Source of the DNA: Dipteris shenzhenensis
Lineage: Eukaryota > Polypodiophyta > Polypodiopsida > Gleicheniales
Assembly (NCBI GenBank): GCA_047967505.1
Contig: CM106538.1
Direction: 5' to 3' (one strand)
Length of the DNA stretch: 64,000 nucleotides
Under the pieces are notes generated by a model that worked only from the letters and a program-made list of their open reading frames with translations, did no database searches and was not told the origin of the DNA. Below, one piece after another: positions 13,701 through 24,090 of this stretch; within the stretch, counting starts at the first letter, position 1, and every line of letters begins with the position of its first letter. The position numbers and the translations under genes are program-made.

Positions 13701-16700
13701 TGGACTTTTAAAACCAAAGTTGTCATAGTCTTGTAGTACATTAAAGTACTTAGAATTTCACGTCCCCGTGACATACCCCTCTCTTGAATTAGCAAACCAC
13801 AGTTTGTTGTCCTAAAACACAAGAGCGAGCATGAAATATACCATGAAAGAGTATACAAGAAAGCCGCAGCTATAGTATACAAAGACAGTGAAAATATGGC
13901 TAGGAGAGGCATGCATCCATCCATATACATTGCTTAAAATCTATGTGATTCTTGGCGATCAATAGTGAAGATGCATCAATATCATGAAGTCTCACAGTAG
14001 AAATACTGTCAGCTTAGTATCTCGGATGAAACATACTGTGTCATCAAGCGACCTCATGAAATCACGGTGAGCCCGTCTGTACTGAGGGAGTGGAGGTGCT
14101 GCCCCCCTCTCGAATACCAGGTGATGCTCCATACACTCGCTCTGCTGAACTACTTGTAGGAGCCTAGACCGCAGTCGGCTCTAACTGGAAAGCATCAAGG
14201 TAAAGCTGCAATATCCCAGGTGAATCTGCCAGTTCACCTTCCTCCATCCATTTCGCATCAAGTGATGGGTAATTTTGAAATTTTACCAAGTAGTGATGGA
14301 TAACTTTACCCTTGCGCTTTCTATCTCTGTGTGCCAAAATCTGCTCTGAGACTAGAAGTTTATCCTATTCTTCCACTTCAGGCTGTACCTCATCAGGTAA
14401 ATCCTCAGGAACATCTCCATGATATTGCTTTAACAAGCTCACATGAAAGGCATTATGTATCTTCCAATGCGGAGGCAACTTCAGCCTGTAAGCTACCTCG
14501 TTTATCTTTTCAGAAACCTAGAAAGGACCATAGTAACGCATGTTTAGGTTTGTGTACAACCTTTCCTTGCCTTTCTTATTTTTCAGCCTTGCCTTCTGAA
14601 AACGCAGCAAAACCCGATCACCTTTTGTGAATACCAATTCCGTGCGGTGCTTATCTGCTGCTCTTTTCTGCTTGTCCTGACTTCTTTGCAAGGCATATTT
14701 GATCTTCTTATAAGCCTCTTCAAGGTTTTCCACAAAACAATCTGCTTCGAAGATTTTCTCTTTTGTATGCAAAATGGGAGGTGTCTTCCTAGCACCTTCC
14801 ACTATTTCAAAAGGTGCTTTACCTGTGGATGTGTGCACCATATTATTGTAAGCATATTCCAGCAAAGGCAAATAATACTCCCATTTGCTTTTGTGGTCTG
14901 AGACTTAGCATTTAAACATATCCAGGATGGTAGAGTTTTCCTGCTCCGATTCCATCAGACTAAGGGTGAAAAGATGACGAAAAATTCAGCATAGTGCCCA
15001 TATTTTCAAACAGCCCTCTCCAAAAGAGTCTGGTCATCCTCGGATCTCTATCACTAATTACGGATTTAGGCATCCCATGATACTTGAAGACATGCTGCAG
15101 AAACAATTTGGCCATTTGATCTGCTGTAATTTTCTTTCTTACTGGCACAAAGTGGGCTTGTTTGCTAAACCTACAAATTATTGTCCACAATCCATCATGT
15201 CCAGTAGGAGTACGTGGAAGATCAAACACAAGATCCATAGCTATGCTTTGCCATGGTCTATCTGGAATTGGTAAAGGGTGTAACAACCCAGGTGCCTTCT
15301 TCTTGTCAAACTTTACGTTCTGACAAACCATGCATGTTCTCACATATTCTTCCACATCTTTCCTCAAAGATGGCCAATCAAAGTATTGCTCCATTGCTGT
15401 AATTGTTGCTGTAATTCCCCGATGTCCTACATATGGAGGAGCATGACTTTCCATTATGACTTTCTGGCGCATCTGATCAGTGACACAAAGTTGTCCATGC
15501 ATCAAAATGAAACCCTCTTTCAACATATAGTGATCATGCCTTGACCATCAGAAAGTTGATCATAAATAGTTGAAAAATCAGCATCATTAACATACTGATC
15601 TTTCATCACATCTAACACATTGTTGTAAGCAATGCTCACCTGCTGAAACGCTGGGTTTCTTGGAGATTGCTTCAGGCTGTGGTTTCCTGGAAAGTGCATC
15701 AGTTACGACATTTTTGTTACCCAACACATGTACAATTTGAAAATGAAACATGGAGAGGAAGTTAGCCCATCTCATGTGCTTTTCAGATAATTTTCTTTGC
15801 GTGAGAAAATATCTAAGTGACTGATGATCTGTCTGCACATAAAAATCAGCTACAAGAAGGTAATGTTTCCATGTGGTCAAAGCATGTATCACTGCTAACA
15901 TTTCCTTCTCGTATGTTTGCAAGTACAATTCAGCATCTTTGAGAACTCTACTCTCATATGCAACCACTCTGCCATCGTGCATCAAAGTGCCTCCTATGCT
16001 GTTCCCACATGCATCACAAGTTATAGCAAAGAGTTTTGCAAGATCTGGCAAGATAATAATGAGTTCAGAACACAACTTTTGCTTCAGCTCTTCAAAAGCT
16101 GCATTTTCCTTTGTTCCTCCAGAGCTTGACCATGGCTATGCATTCTACCCGTGACGTGTGGATCTGTAAATATCCTAGTGCCTGAATGGAGTCATCCTTG
16201 GTCAAGTGAAGGCATGGTTGTTAAGACACTCGTGTCTTATCGTAAGACACTTAAGACACTTAAGACACATGTCTTACCTTAAGACTTTAGACACTCTTGT
16301 TTTTTTTTTCTTTTTCGGTGGGTGGGGGGTAACAACAACATTGAGTTTGACTTAGCCATGCTATCATCGATGGTGACTTTGGATCTAGCAGTGGCAGTGA
16401 CCTCGTAGATTCGGATTAGGATGAATCTTCAGAGATTTGAGTCTTGAGAGTCGAAAGTTTCCTTTCAATTATATGTATCGAGATGCAGATTTCATTCATA
16501 TCACATGTGACAAGATTCAATTGTCCATTTAAACCTTTAAGTACTCAATACTTGCGAGCTCTTGAGTCGCGAGTCTTAACTTTAAGTTTTAAGTCTTGAG
16601 TAACGAGTCTTGACTCTTAACTACATTGTACAAGTGCCTTCTTGCATTGTTTAAGTGTAGCTTATTGTACTTCTAGAATCTAGCAGCGAGCTATGCTAGC

Positions 16701-18129
16701 AAGTTGTACATTTGTATACTTATACATATATTAATTAAATATTTATTATTATAATCACAATGCCGTGTCTTACGTGTCTTAGCTTTGAGACACTTTAGAC
16801 ACTCGTGTCTGAAGCGTGTCTAATGTGTCGTGTCTTAACGTGTCTTACAACCATGAGTGAAGGTAATGCTTTCTACATGCAGTTGTCTTGGGTTTTCCTG
16901 TCATAGCTGCGTGCCACAATTGTGGCCATCTCTGATGGAGTGCATTCTCCCTTTTTGCACCTCTGAGTCTCTTGGAAAAGGGTAGTGTTGGCAGACTTCC
17001 CACCCGTTGTTTCTCTCGTTGTTACAGTATATGTTTGAAGATGTGTATGGTACGGTGAGGGGAATGCCTCACCACTGACGTGTCAAGCATAATATGGAGG
17101 CATCCAAGAGCTACTCAAAAGGCATGCCATGATGGTCACGTCAGTTTTCGATGCATCCACTTATTGTTGAGATTGGAGTTGTCCTTCATTTTAAGCTTGG
17201 AGTTGTCTGGGACTATAAAATTTGAGAAATCTAGTACTTAGCTTGATGGGTACATCCTCCTCAACCTTTTACTTATATTGACTATTGATACTCCATCACT
17301 TGCAAATAAAAGGCATATCAATTGATCTTTGTATGGACCACCTGGCCTGTGCACTGGGCGATATGATTACTCAATGAATGGTGAGCCATGACCTTCTCTC
17401 TCCCAAACCACTTTATTTGATATGCCAAGTAGAGTTTTCCTCTCGTGCAAGATTGTCATTGGTTGCGTTACACATCCGTTCTCCCTTGGAATACAACCGA
17501 CCAAGTTCCAAAGAACAGTGCCATTTGCACTCCTTACAATGCTTGTAACTACTGAAGTCAGTGGATTTTCTTAAGGAATGAATTAGCTTTCGTAACTAAA
17601 ACCACATAATCAATTGTAGTCATGTCCTCCCAAAGGCTGTCTGTGGAATAATATAATACTCAACCTTTTTTGCAGGTAATGGCAATAAGTGAGAGTGGAA
17701 GGTTACGACAGTCACTTCTCAAAGAGGGGGTTCCTGTTAAAAGACTTATTGTCAATCAAATTCTGCCACCTGCTTCCACAGACTGCAAATTTTGCAACAT
17801 GAAACGCAAGGTTCCTCTTTTTCTTCCTTTATACTTGCAGTCTACAAGTCGTTCTTTTTTTAAAAAACACCATTATGACACATAGAGACTTAATATTTTC
17901 TCTTGTATTTGTCACATAAGTTTTGTTCGTTTACAAATGTGGTAATATGGTACGTTGGATATTTACTAATATCAGAATGTCTTGAATCCAGGACCAACAA
18001 AGAGCCATAGAAATAATAAGGAGTGATTTGGATCTAAGGGACCTTCAGCTGATTGAGTCACCCCTCTTTGATCTAGAGATCCGTGGCGTACCTGCTTTGA
18101 AGTTTATGGGTGACCTTGTTTGGCGATGA
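7766..18129 (+). CDS. GET3B: GET3B-like organellar ATPase (ArsA/GET3/TRC40 family), C-terminal eight exons
   Basis: Exons: 7766-7876, 8060-8134, 8245-8313, 8431-8496, 8604-8681, 9872-9970, 17676-17810 and 17992-18129 (stop TGA at 18127-18129). All internal introns are GT-AG and every exon starts in phase 0. The joined 256 codons have no stop. They match the C-terminal two thirds of the plastid/mitochondrial GET3 ATPases: EFRAATSKDGGSGVKDFMD, LGELLDTPPPGLDEAI, the switch II motif DTAPTGHTLRLLSLPDFLDA spread over exons 3-4, FVIVTIPTVMA, the adenine-contact loop VNQILPP, the CKFC cysteine pair and EIRGVPALKFMGD near the end. The family targets tail-anchored proteins by ATP-driven dimer opening; the organellar members are less well understood. 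The P-loop, switch I and transit peptide are not found between 1 and 7765, so they lie further upstream or are lost. Gene identity is secure; completeness is unknown. Confidence 0.93.
9261..9509. repeat. 125-bp tandem duplication in GET3B intron 5
   Basis: Two adjacent units, 9261-9385 and 9386-9509, share GTTAGAGAGGTC, CAAACATATGGGGCCACCAT and GACATAGTCTGATT. The copies differ by scattered substitutions. They lie within the 1.2 kb intron between the exons ending at 8681 and starting at 9872. Confidence 0.88.
10088..10326 (+). repeat. copia 5' LTR
   Basis: A 239-bp block with TGTTAGAATT at the start and ATCTAACA at the end, followed by a primer-binding site. It is the same family as the LTR at 1177. 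The element was cut short by a LINE inserted at about 10894. Confidence 0.88.
10329..10340 (+). promoter_or_regulatory. primer-binding site (initiator Met tRNA)
   Basis: TGGTATCAGAGC lies two bases after the LTR end. It is the standard complement of the 3' end of plant initiator methionine tRNA used to prime copia reverse transcription. Confidence 0.92.
10768..10893 (+). pseudogene. copia gag start, truncated
   Basis: After a leader of about 430 bases, the frame reads NNSNEVFGVLT, a stop, then EDKLDGSNYSLWSFMVRNIL. This is the conserved opening of copia gag (KLDGSNYxxW). A TAG near the beginning and another after VLT break it, and the LINE sequence starts at the GAAA repeat at about 10894. 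Confidence 0.85.
10894..11850 (-). mobile_element. 5'-truncated LINE, ORF2 C-terminus and 3' tail
   Basis: On the minus strand, 11847-11491 encodes the end of a non-LTR reverse-transcriptase polyprotein. VKLSFYRDYCLRI leads into a block with IEQFRVSSHHLCIESGRAEG, IPREHRLCILCD and ESEEHFIFRCPVY. The C-x2-C...H...C pattern is the zinc-finger end common in plant LINEs. The 3' end is a GAAA/TTTC simple tail at 10894-10920. The second LINE at 20400 has the same protein end and the same tail, with a shared stretch around CATAGA.CCATC.GTCTT.CGAAGACT. The element lies in copia gag, inside the GET3B intron. Confidence 0.85.
11855..12193 (-). pseudogene. gypsy integrase zinc-finger fragment
   Basis: The minus strand reads HAGHRGITATTQALERYF, then a block ending ECLTCQKVKYDRRKAP and LLMPLPMP. 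This is the H2C2 zinc-binding N-terminus of a gypsy integrase plus the linker to the catalytic core. The core is missing or out of frame. It resembles the integrase at 14960-15526 but is a separate copy. Confidence 0.85.
12194..13773 (-). repeat. gypsy 3' LTR and adjoining sequence, minus orientation
   Basis: The right edge is well supported. The minus strand reads a purine tract CAAGAGAGGGGTA (13774-13786), then TGTCACGGGGACGTGAAATTC, a typical LTR start, ending at 13773 on this strand. The left edge is not defined. Bases 12900-13440 are A-rich with no gene. The LTR belongs with the chromovirus body at 14175-16200. Confidence 0.6.
14175..16200 (-). pseudogene. chromovirus (Ty3/gypsy) pol: RNase H, integrase, chromodomain
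   Basis: Read right to left on the minus strand. RNase H is at 16075-15587 (AITCDACGNSIGGTLMHDGR, TDHQSLRYFLTQRKLSEKHM, then VTDALSRKP). Integrase is at 15526-14960, with the HHCC finger (H near VGHRGITATI, CxxC in CMVCQNVKFD) and core (AMDLVFDLP, VISDRDPRMT). The integrase C-terminus is at 14871-14518 (LLEYAYNN, RVLLRF). At about 14510-14175 a chromodomain follows, with SEQILAHRDRKRKGKVIHHY and VKFQNYPSLDAKWMEE. Chromodomains in this lineage bias insertion towards particular chromatin. Stops separate the blocks, and the reverse transcriptase is truncated beyond 16200, where a MITE is inserted. The element is dead. Confidence 0.92.
16213..16855. mobile_element. hAT-type MITE with 8-bp target duplication
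   Basis: The element starts CATGGTTGTTAAGACAC and ends as the complement of CATGGTTGTAAGACAC. It is flanked by AGTGAAGG at 16205-16212 and again at 16856-16863. The 8-bp duplication is the hallmark of hAT elements. Both ends are crowded with AAGACAC/GTGTCTT motifs, like the subterminal repeats that hAT transposases bind. The 643-bp element has no coding capacity. It sits inside the chromovirus remnant. Confidence 0.9.
16864..17675. other. rest of GET3B intron 6, no feature seen
   Basis: A few bases of the interrupted gypsy sequence continue after the MITE. The remainder shows no gene or repeat I recognise. Confidence 0.4.
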
Positions 18130-18370
18130 CCTCATTTTATCTCAAAGCAACAGTGAGGCAGTTGATTCTAGATATCCCTTTCACATTTTCATAATCAATT
18201 TGAGTAAAAATGTTTAGCAGAAGAAAAATGGGGTGTAACAGGCATGGATTCACTTTCACAAAACTATGCATCAATTGAAGGGTTATCGAGGAGAGCAAAT
18301 TGTTCTTATACGCAAAGACCATGTTTCTCTCTCTGTTAGGCACTGGGGACCAATAAATAACAGAGAGACT

Positions 18371-18626
18371 TGTAGGGTTGTGCGGAAGTAAGGGAGCAGA
18401 AATGTGAGTGCAAGGGAGCAAGAGCTGAAGCTGTACCAAAGTTTATTGCAGCAGAATTTACAACGGAAGTGAAGAGACAAGCCTATGAAGACTAGCCCTA
18501 ACCCCTAGACTGGTCAACTCATGTTACAACTTATTTTTAAAAGAGCTGACTTGGTTAAAATGAACTAATAGGACTAGAAGTAACTAATTCTAGCCTACAA
18601 GGCCATATGAGTGACTAAACCTCACA
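18371..18626 (-). repeat. short LTR copy 1, minus orientation
   Basis: A 256-bp block, TGTAGGGTTGTG...ACCTCACA, matches 27893-28120 along most of its length (AAATGTGAGTGCAAGG, GTGAAGAGACAA, CTAGAA.TAACTA, ACAAGGCCAT). To the right (18627-18640) the minus strand is a purine tract CATGGAGGGGGGG, so it is a 3' LTR of a minus-strand element. It begins about 240 bases after the GET3B stop. Confidence 0.75.
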
Positions 18627-18640
18627 AACCCCCCCTCCAT

Positions 18641-20350
18641 GGTATGGGTAAAGTAATTTGGGAACCTCTCAGAGATACCTAGCAACTATGGAAGTATAGG
18701 CAGAAGCATGTAATGATAGTGGTGGGAGATGTCTGTCCAACATCAAGATTTGCAAAATGTTTCCCTAGCCAGATATATTCCACCCTGGCTGTAAAAGCTG
18801 CTCTGTACGTAGATTCACAGAGGGAAGTAGCAACTGTAGGCTACGTTTTGCTGAATCAAGTGATGCATGAAGCTCCAAGCATAAAACAGTTGTCAGTATG
18901 TGACACTCCTGTCATAGCATCCAGCCGAGTCACTGTAAGAGTAATTGAAGAATTGTGGCGTTAGAGAAGACCCAAACCCCTTTTAGGAAATGGAAGAATG
19001 CATCACAGCCTGCCAAGCTGTGTACTAGAAAGCTGCTCAACTGGGAAACAACATAATGAAAATATGGCTATGTGTGATAGATATATCAGGCATCATCCAA
19101 CCTGTTGATAGAGAGTAGAGCATCAAAGGGCTCAATAACATCATCCTTAGAGAAACAGAAACCAGACGCCTCGGTGTAGAAATGGGTTTATTTATCTCAA
19201 AATCCATCCAGTCTTTGCTAAAGGCATCTTCGTGGCATAGTGGCTCTTTGTTGCATGCAATAGCAATCAATGCAACCTCCACCAAGCGTCCTTGCATGTG
19301 ACGAGAGGATGCCCTCACGCAGCCAGACAGGCTAAGCTTGTTTGTTGTCCCTCATTATGTCTAATAGCCACTAGGGACTGTTTTCTGTTTGTCTCATGAC
19401 AGCCCTCTCTTCGATCACTGCTTGATCTGTGGTAGCTTGATCAATGTGAGGCAATTCATGCTAAAAATGAGAGCACTACTTCTGGTTGATGCAGACTTAA
19501 ACAAGGGCAGCAATGTATCACATACATGAGAAGTAACAATAGTTGGCTGGTTTTGACAGTCCAACAGTGGCATGATAGAGGTTTCAACAAAGAAGACATC
19601 TCAGCCAATGATAATCGTGCCAGTACTTAGCTAGTACAGCCTGTAGACTTTGCTTTTTGAGCTGTAACAAATAAAGATGCATTTAGCTGGCTTGTCCTCA
19701 AGCTTATGCTGTAACTGAGTGGAACATGTGCAAGGCATCCAAACACTCTCATGTATTAGATTACTGCGGGCTACATCGTGTCCAATCCTCATAGGGTGTG
19801 TGAGTCTTCATTGCCTTGGTGGGTGACCTGTACAAGACATAATTGGCACACATAATGGCATACAACCAGAATCATAGTTGGTTCCGTACCCGTACGGTTT
19901 TCCATACTGTAGAGATTTCGTATGTCCGCACATGTGTGATACAAAAAAACGTGCGTGTCTTTTTTTTTTTGGGGGGGGGGGGAACGGATGAGAGACCTTA
20001 GGAAATAGAACTATGTGCATTTTTGTACAGCGTCACTTAGAAATCTTGACTGACCTTGGAACTCCTAGTTGTCTTGACTCACCATTTGAGGACAGTCACT
20101 TGCCCTTCCAACAGCTGTGCAACGTACAGCAATACAACCATGCAGCCGTACATCTCTGTACATTCCCCTTTTACAAGTTGTCGTACCATATGTAGACTGG
20201 CGTACCACAGGCTACAACCTTCAATCTTGAGGCTTGGAGTGCTCTCACTTGTGTGACCTTGGTCCTCTTTTCTAAGCGTTGCATTCGAAGGAGGTTGGAC
20301 TCTCCCGTGTCCCTCTCTCTCTTGAATTCTTCTCAGAATTGCTGAATTTT
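18641..20350. other. unassigned, probably decayed internal sequence of an LTR element
   Basis: No coding region is recognised. The position right of a polypurine tract and LTR suggests retrotransposon interior. At 19960-19982 there is an uninterrupted run of eleven T then twelve G. The minus frames at 19037-19318 are not recognisable. Confidence 0.35.
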
Positions 20351-20352
20351 AG

Positions 20353-20353
<1 letters not shown>

Positions 20354-20392
<39 letters not shown>
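20354..20392. repeat. (CT)n microsatellite
   Basis: About nineteen TC units directly before the LINE remnant. Confidence 0.95.
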
Positions 20393-20396
<4 letters not shown>

Positions 20397-20399
20397 TGT

Positions 20400-22345
20400 C
20401 ATGGCACTTTACGAGAGGGTCTCAGGTAGAGTTCGGATAGGGTCTGGATGGAAACATGAGATCATGAGAGTACTATTGGAGTCAAACAAGGGTGTCTTTT
20501 ATCACCAACTCTGTTTGCCCTATACATTGATGAGCTTGAGACATCCATGCAAATACTGGGGGAGGGAATGGATGTTCTTTTGCTGGCACTCTGATTCAGG
20601 TCTTGTTATACACAAATGATGTGGCTCTCTTATCTTCCTCAGTAGAGGGTTTGATGCACTACAATTTGTGATTTTCATGATTTGAAGGTCAACCTTAGTA
20701 TCATGATCTTCAACACATCATGAGCTGCCATGCATCGGGAGCAGTTCACTTTCGACGGGTTGTCGGATGAGGTTGTTTTGTCATATACATATCTAGGGGT
20801 TCTCTTCTCTTGACCTATCTTTACTATGACTCTAGCAATGCAGGCCCAGTTACGCCTCCTTAGCCATAATAGAGAGGCAGTGCTTTCACTCACATTTTCA
20901 GGACTCGCAGACCAAGGGCTTGCTTTTTGACTCCTTGGTCCACTTAACGGGTATGCATTGCAGCCCTAGTTGGGGGCCGGATATGTGGAGTGGGCTTGAG
21001 TGGAGTAGCCTATAAGTTCTCATGCTATCACAGATGATTCGTAGTAAGCTGTCAGTTCCTTACCGGATCATTCTGTGGCTGAGTTTGGGTCATCTCCACT
21101 ACAGCTTCATGCAGCATTTTAGGTTATCATCTACCTATATTGGGTTAGGGGGTACGGAGATTGAGTGTTGGACGCAGCAGATTACGGTGGCTAGCATTGT
21201 CCTCCTCTATGGCACTATTGGCCGCAAGTTATTAGAGATGCTGTTTTGAGCGATTGGGACTCTACATGGATAGACTCCTCCCCTTTTAGTATAGCATTGA
21301 CGTGTCTTTTCCCCCGCTCGTCTCATTAGGTCAATCAGGTCATGTGAGGATTTTTTATAGCTACACACATTCAAGACCTGGTTGGGACCGAGCGAGTTTT
21401 CAGTGAAGCTTAGCTTCTATAGGGATGATTGTTTACATATCATAGTAGAGGGTTTTATTGACCCACTAGAATATACGCAGATTCACCTACCCCTCACTGA
21501 GGATCTCTATTGAACAGTTTCGGGTCTCTTTACATAGACTTCGCATTGAGAGTAAGGAGAGGCGCATATGCACATTTTTTGACATCCAGGAGATAGTCGG
21601 AGGAGCATTTCATTTTTTAGATGCGGAGTATACTATGAGATTTGAGGTCAGTTCTATTGCCTTTTTAGAGATAGTTTTGGGATATTGTCACTTTCTGTTC
21701 TTATTTTCATCCTAGAGATTCTTAGCCGTCTTCATTCACGAGATAGTCAGACACCGCGAGCATCTACTCTGATCAGGGAGACAGGAGCAGATCTCCTTGA
21801 TAAACTCTTCTCAGAGCTTGATCATTGAGTTCTTCCAGCCAGACCATACGGACTCCTACACCACGAGGCTCTGCCATGATCGTGACACAGAGCTAGCGAC
21901 ACGACAACTTAGACAACTTAGAGAAAGGGTTGATGCATAATTATGCTTGGGCATATTTCTTCTCTGTTTAAAGTTGAGGCTCCACTGACATGCGTCACTG
22001 TAGCCCTTATCAGATGCAGAGCTACGACTAAGAGACGACATAGAACCATGTCCGCGTGCAACCGCTAGTACTCTATCTTTGACTTTATGCCCTCACTACC
22101 TCATCTTGATCGACGCTTTGATTATGAGGATATTAGCGTTGTGTAGGCGATCATTCTGACATGACTATGTAGCACTCAACACTTATCATTCTGACATGAT
22201 TATGTAGCACTCAACACTTATCATTTGCATTCTGCATTAGAGTAGATGCTCATTTAGTAGCTCACCCATGGCTTGTTTGTATTAGGATTTTTCACTGCTT
22301 CATAGATCCATCGGTCTTTCGAAGACTTAACTTTCTTTCTTTCTC
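20400..22345 (+). pseudogene. decayed LINE, reverse transcriptase and C-terminus
   Basis: Weak but ordered similarity to a plant LINE ORF2. LYERVSGRVRIGSG, then VLLYTNDVALLSSSVEGL (the catalytic YADD box, here YTND), SYTYLGVLF in a shifted frame at about 20780, MLSQMIRSKLSVPYRII at 21022, and at 21400-21660 the same C-terminal segment as the LINE at 10894 (VKLSFYRDD, VEGFID). Stops and frame changes are frequent. It ends in a TTTC-rich tail at 22328-22345. A 35-bp unit is duplicated at 22152-22221 near the 3' end. Confidence 0.78.
22152..22221 (+). repeat. 35-bp tandem duplication in the LINE 3' region
   Basis: CATTCTGACATG.CTATGTAG and the following 15 bases occur twice, with one difference, at 22152-22186 and 22187-22221. 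Confidence 0.88.
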
Positions 22346-22349
22346 GTAG

Positions 22350-24090
22350 ATGGAAAGGAAGAAAGGACCCGAATGGAAATTTGTGGAGGTACTGAAGGCT
22401 TTGGGAAAGGGACAGTTCACTTATAAATGCAAGTATTGCCCTCACAAATGGGATGGACGACCTACCTGCATAAGAAAAGATGCCTATATTACTCTTCGAC
22501 TCTTTTTCTTTGTAGAGGACATTCCTCATTGGAAGACGAGGAATTCATCTTTTAAAAATGGTTTGTGCAATTGGCCAAGTTGGGCCTAGCTTGAAAACCT
22601 TGTGCTGTTTGGAGCTAAATAATGAGGTAGTATGCATAGACTAAGAGTTGCTGCAGTTTCAAGAGAAATGGAAAAAGTATGGATGCAGCATAGTATGTGA
22701 TGGCTAGTTTGACACTCCGTGTAGCCCTATTATCAATATCATGGTCTCATGCATTTTTGGCTCAACCTTCTTGAAGTTTGTGGGTACTAGTGGCCAGTAC
22801 AAATTAGAAAATGCATCTAATTATGTGCGAGCAAGAGAATTGGTAGAGGAGTGGCCCCATATTTTTTATACTAGATGCACATGTCATTGCCTTGACCTCT
22901 TGTTTGAGGACATTGGGCAGCTTGCTTGGGTGAAGCCAATGTTAGTACATGCCAACATGATTGTGATGCTTTTTACTCGGAAGCACAGTGTTAGCATTAT
23001 ATAGAACTTTTAGTAAAAAGGAATTCGTGAAACTTGCACAAGATCGGTTTTGCTTATATGTTTATTGTGTTAGCAAACTTGTTGAATGGCATAGTCTACA
23101 ATGGATTGTGAGTATTATAGGAAGAAAGTATCACACACTGTGAAAGCACAACATGTGTCTTTCATTGATTTGAGTGACTCATTCTGGCAGGAAGCAAGAG
23201 TCAGTGTGTGGTATGTGTATCTATTTTGAAGATCCTTCGTTTGGATGATAGGAAAGGGGCTACCATGGGACTTGTATATGAGCTCATTGATTGAATGGTA
23301 GAGAAGATATAGACTATGGATGGAATAGACTCCTTAAATTTGGTTGATGTCACAACTAGTGCGTTATGATGCACTCTTCTTTGCATGTAGTAGTTTTGAT
23401 TCTCCATCCTATTGGGAGGGAAAAATCCAGATGGTGATAAGGAGGTGCATGATGGGTGGAATGAATTCATAGAGTTGTACACGAAGTATGATGTCGAGAG
23501 GCAAGGCATCTTAATTGATGAGTTAGATATTTACAAGTCCATGCTAGGCACATTTGCTTGGCAATTGCGAAATATAATAAACGAATACACCAAGGGGTGA
23601 AGTGGTGGGAGACATTTAGGGCTCACACTCCAAATTTGTAGCAGTCGGCTATTCGAGTACTCTCGGAGGAACATGTGCTTCTCCTTGTGAGGGGAACTAG
23701 AGCACATTCTCCTCTTATACATAACAAAAGAAGGAATATGCTGCTTCCAAAGAATACAAAAAAATTAGTATCCATTCCTACCAATTTGCAACTCATCTTT
23801 AAAATCAAGGAAAGGGGATTTGAGAAGGTAGAAGTGACCTTGGACATGATGAACAAGGAGAAGGATGATGAGAGGTTACTTGCTTTGCAAGAGACTACAG
23901 AGAGAGGAGGAGATTGCAGCTCCTCTTGTTACAAGAAGGATGGATGTTGTTGTAGCTTCAAGCTGCTCCAGTATTTTAGAGTCCCATGGCGAGGTAGAAG
24001 AGAATGATAGTGATGAGGATGATGATGAGGAGGAGGATGGCATTGATGTTGATGATGATGAGGATGAGGCAGATGGGGATGCAGCTTAAG
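22350..24090 (+). pseudogene. hAT transposase (BED finger, DUF659, dimerisation domain), decayed
   Basis: The start at 22350 encodes a BED-type finger (CKYCPHKWDGRPT). A DUF659-type core follows at about 22690-23005 (IINIMVSCIFGSTFLKF, NASNYVRA, EEWPHIFYTRCTCHCLDLLF). The middle part at 23250-23600 has ATMGLVYELIDRMVEKI and GGKNPDGDKEVHDGWNEF. The hAT C-terminal dimerisation segment is at about 23600-23800 (SAIRVLSEE, IHNKRRNMLLPKN). An acidic Asp/Glu tail ends at 24089. The usual CERNWS stretch is replaced by unrelated residues. Frameshifts and stops break the protein into at least five pieces. No terminal inverted repeats were identified. Confidence 0.88.

Larger units (their letters stand above)
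9971..17675 (+). other. 7.7 kb GET3B intron 6 loaded with nested transposons
   Basis: The donor GTATCTTA follows codon T of FVIVTIPT and the acceptor TTTTTTGCAG precedes VMAISESG, so the reading frame continues exactly across. Inside, from left to right, are a copia 5' LTR and gag start, a 5'-truncated LINE, a gypsy zinc-finger fragment, a gypsy LTR region, a chromovirus pol and a hAT-type MITE. The other visible introns are about 110 to 1190 bases long. Confidence 0.85.
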
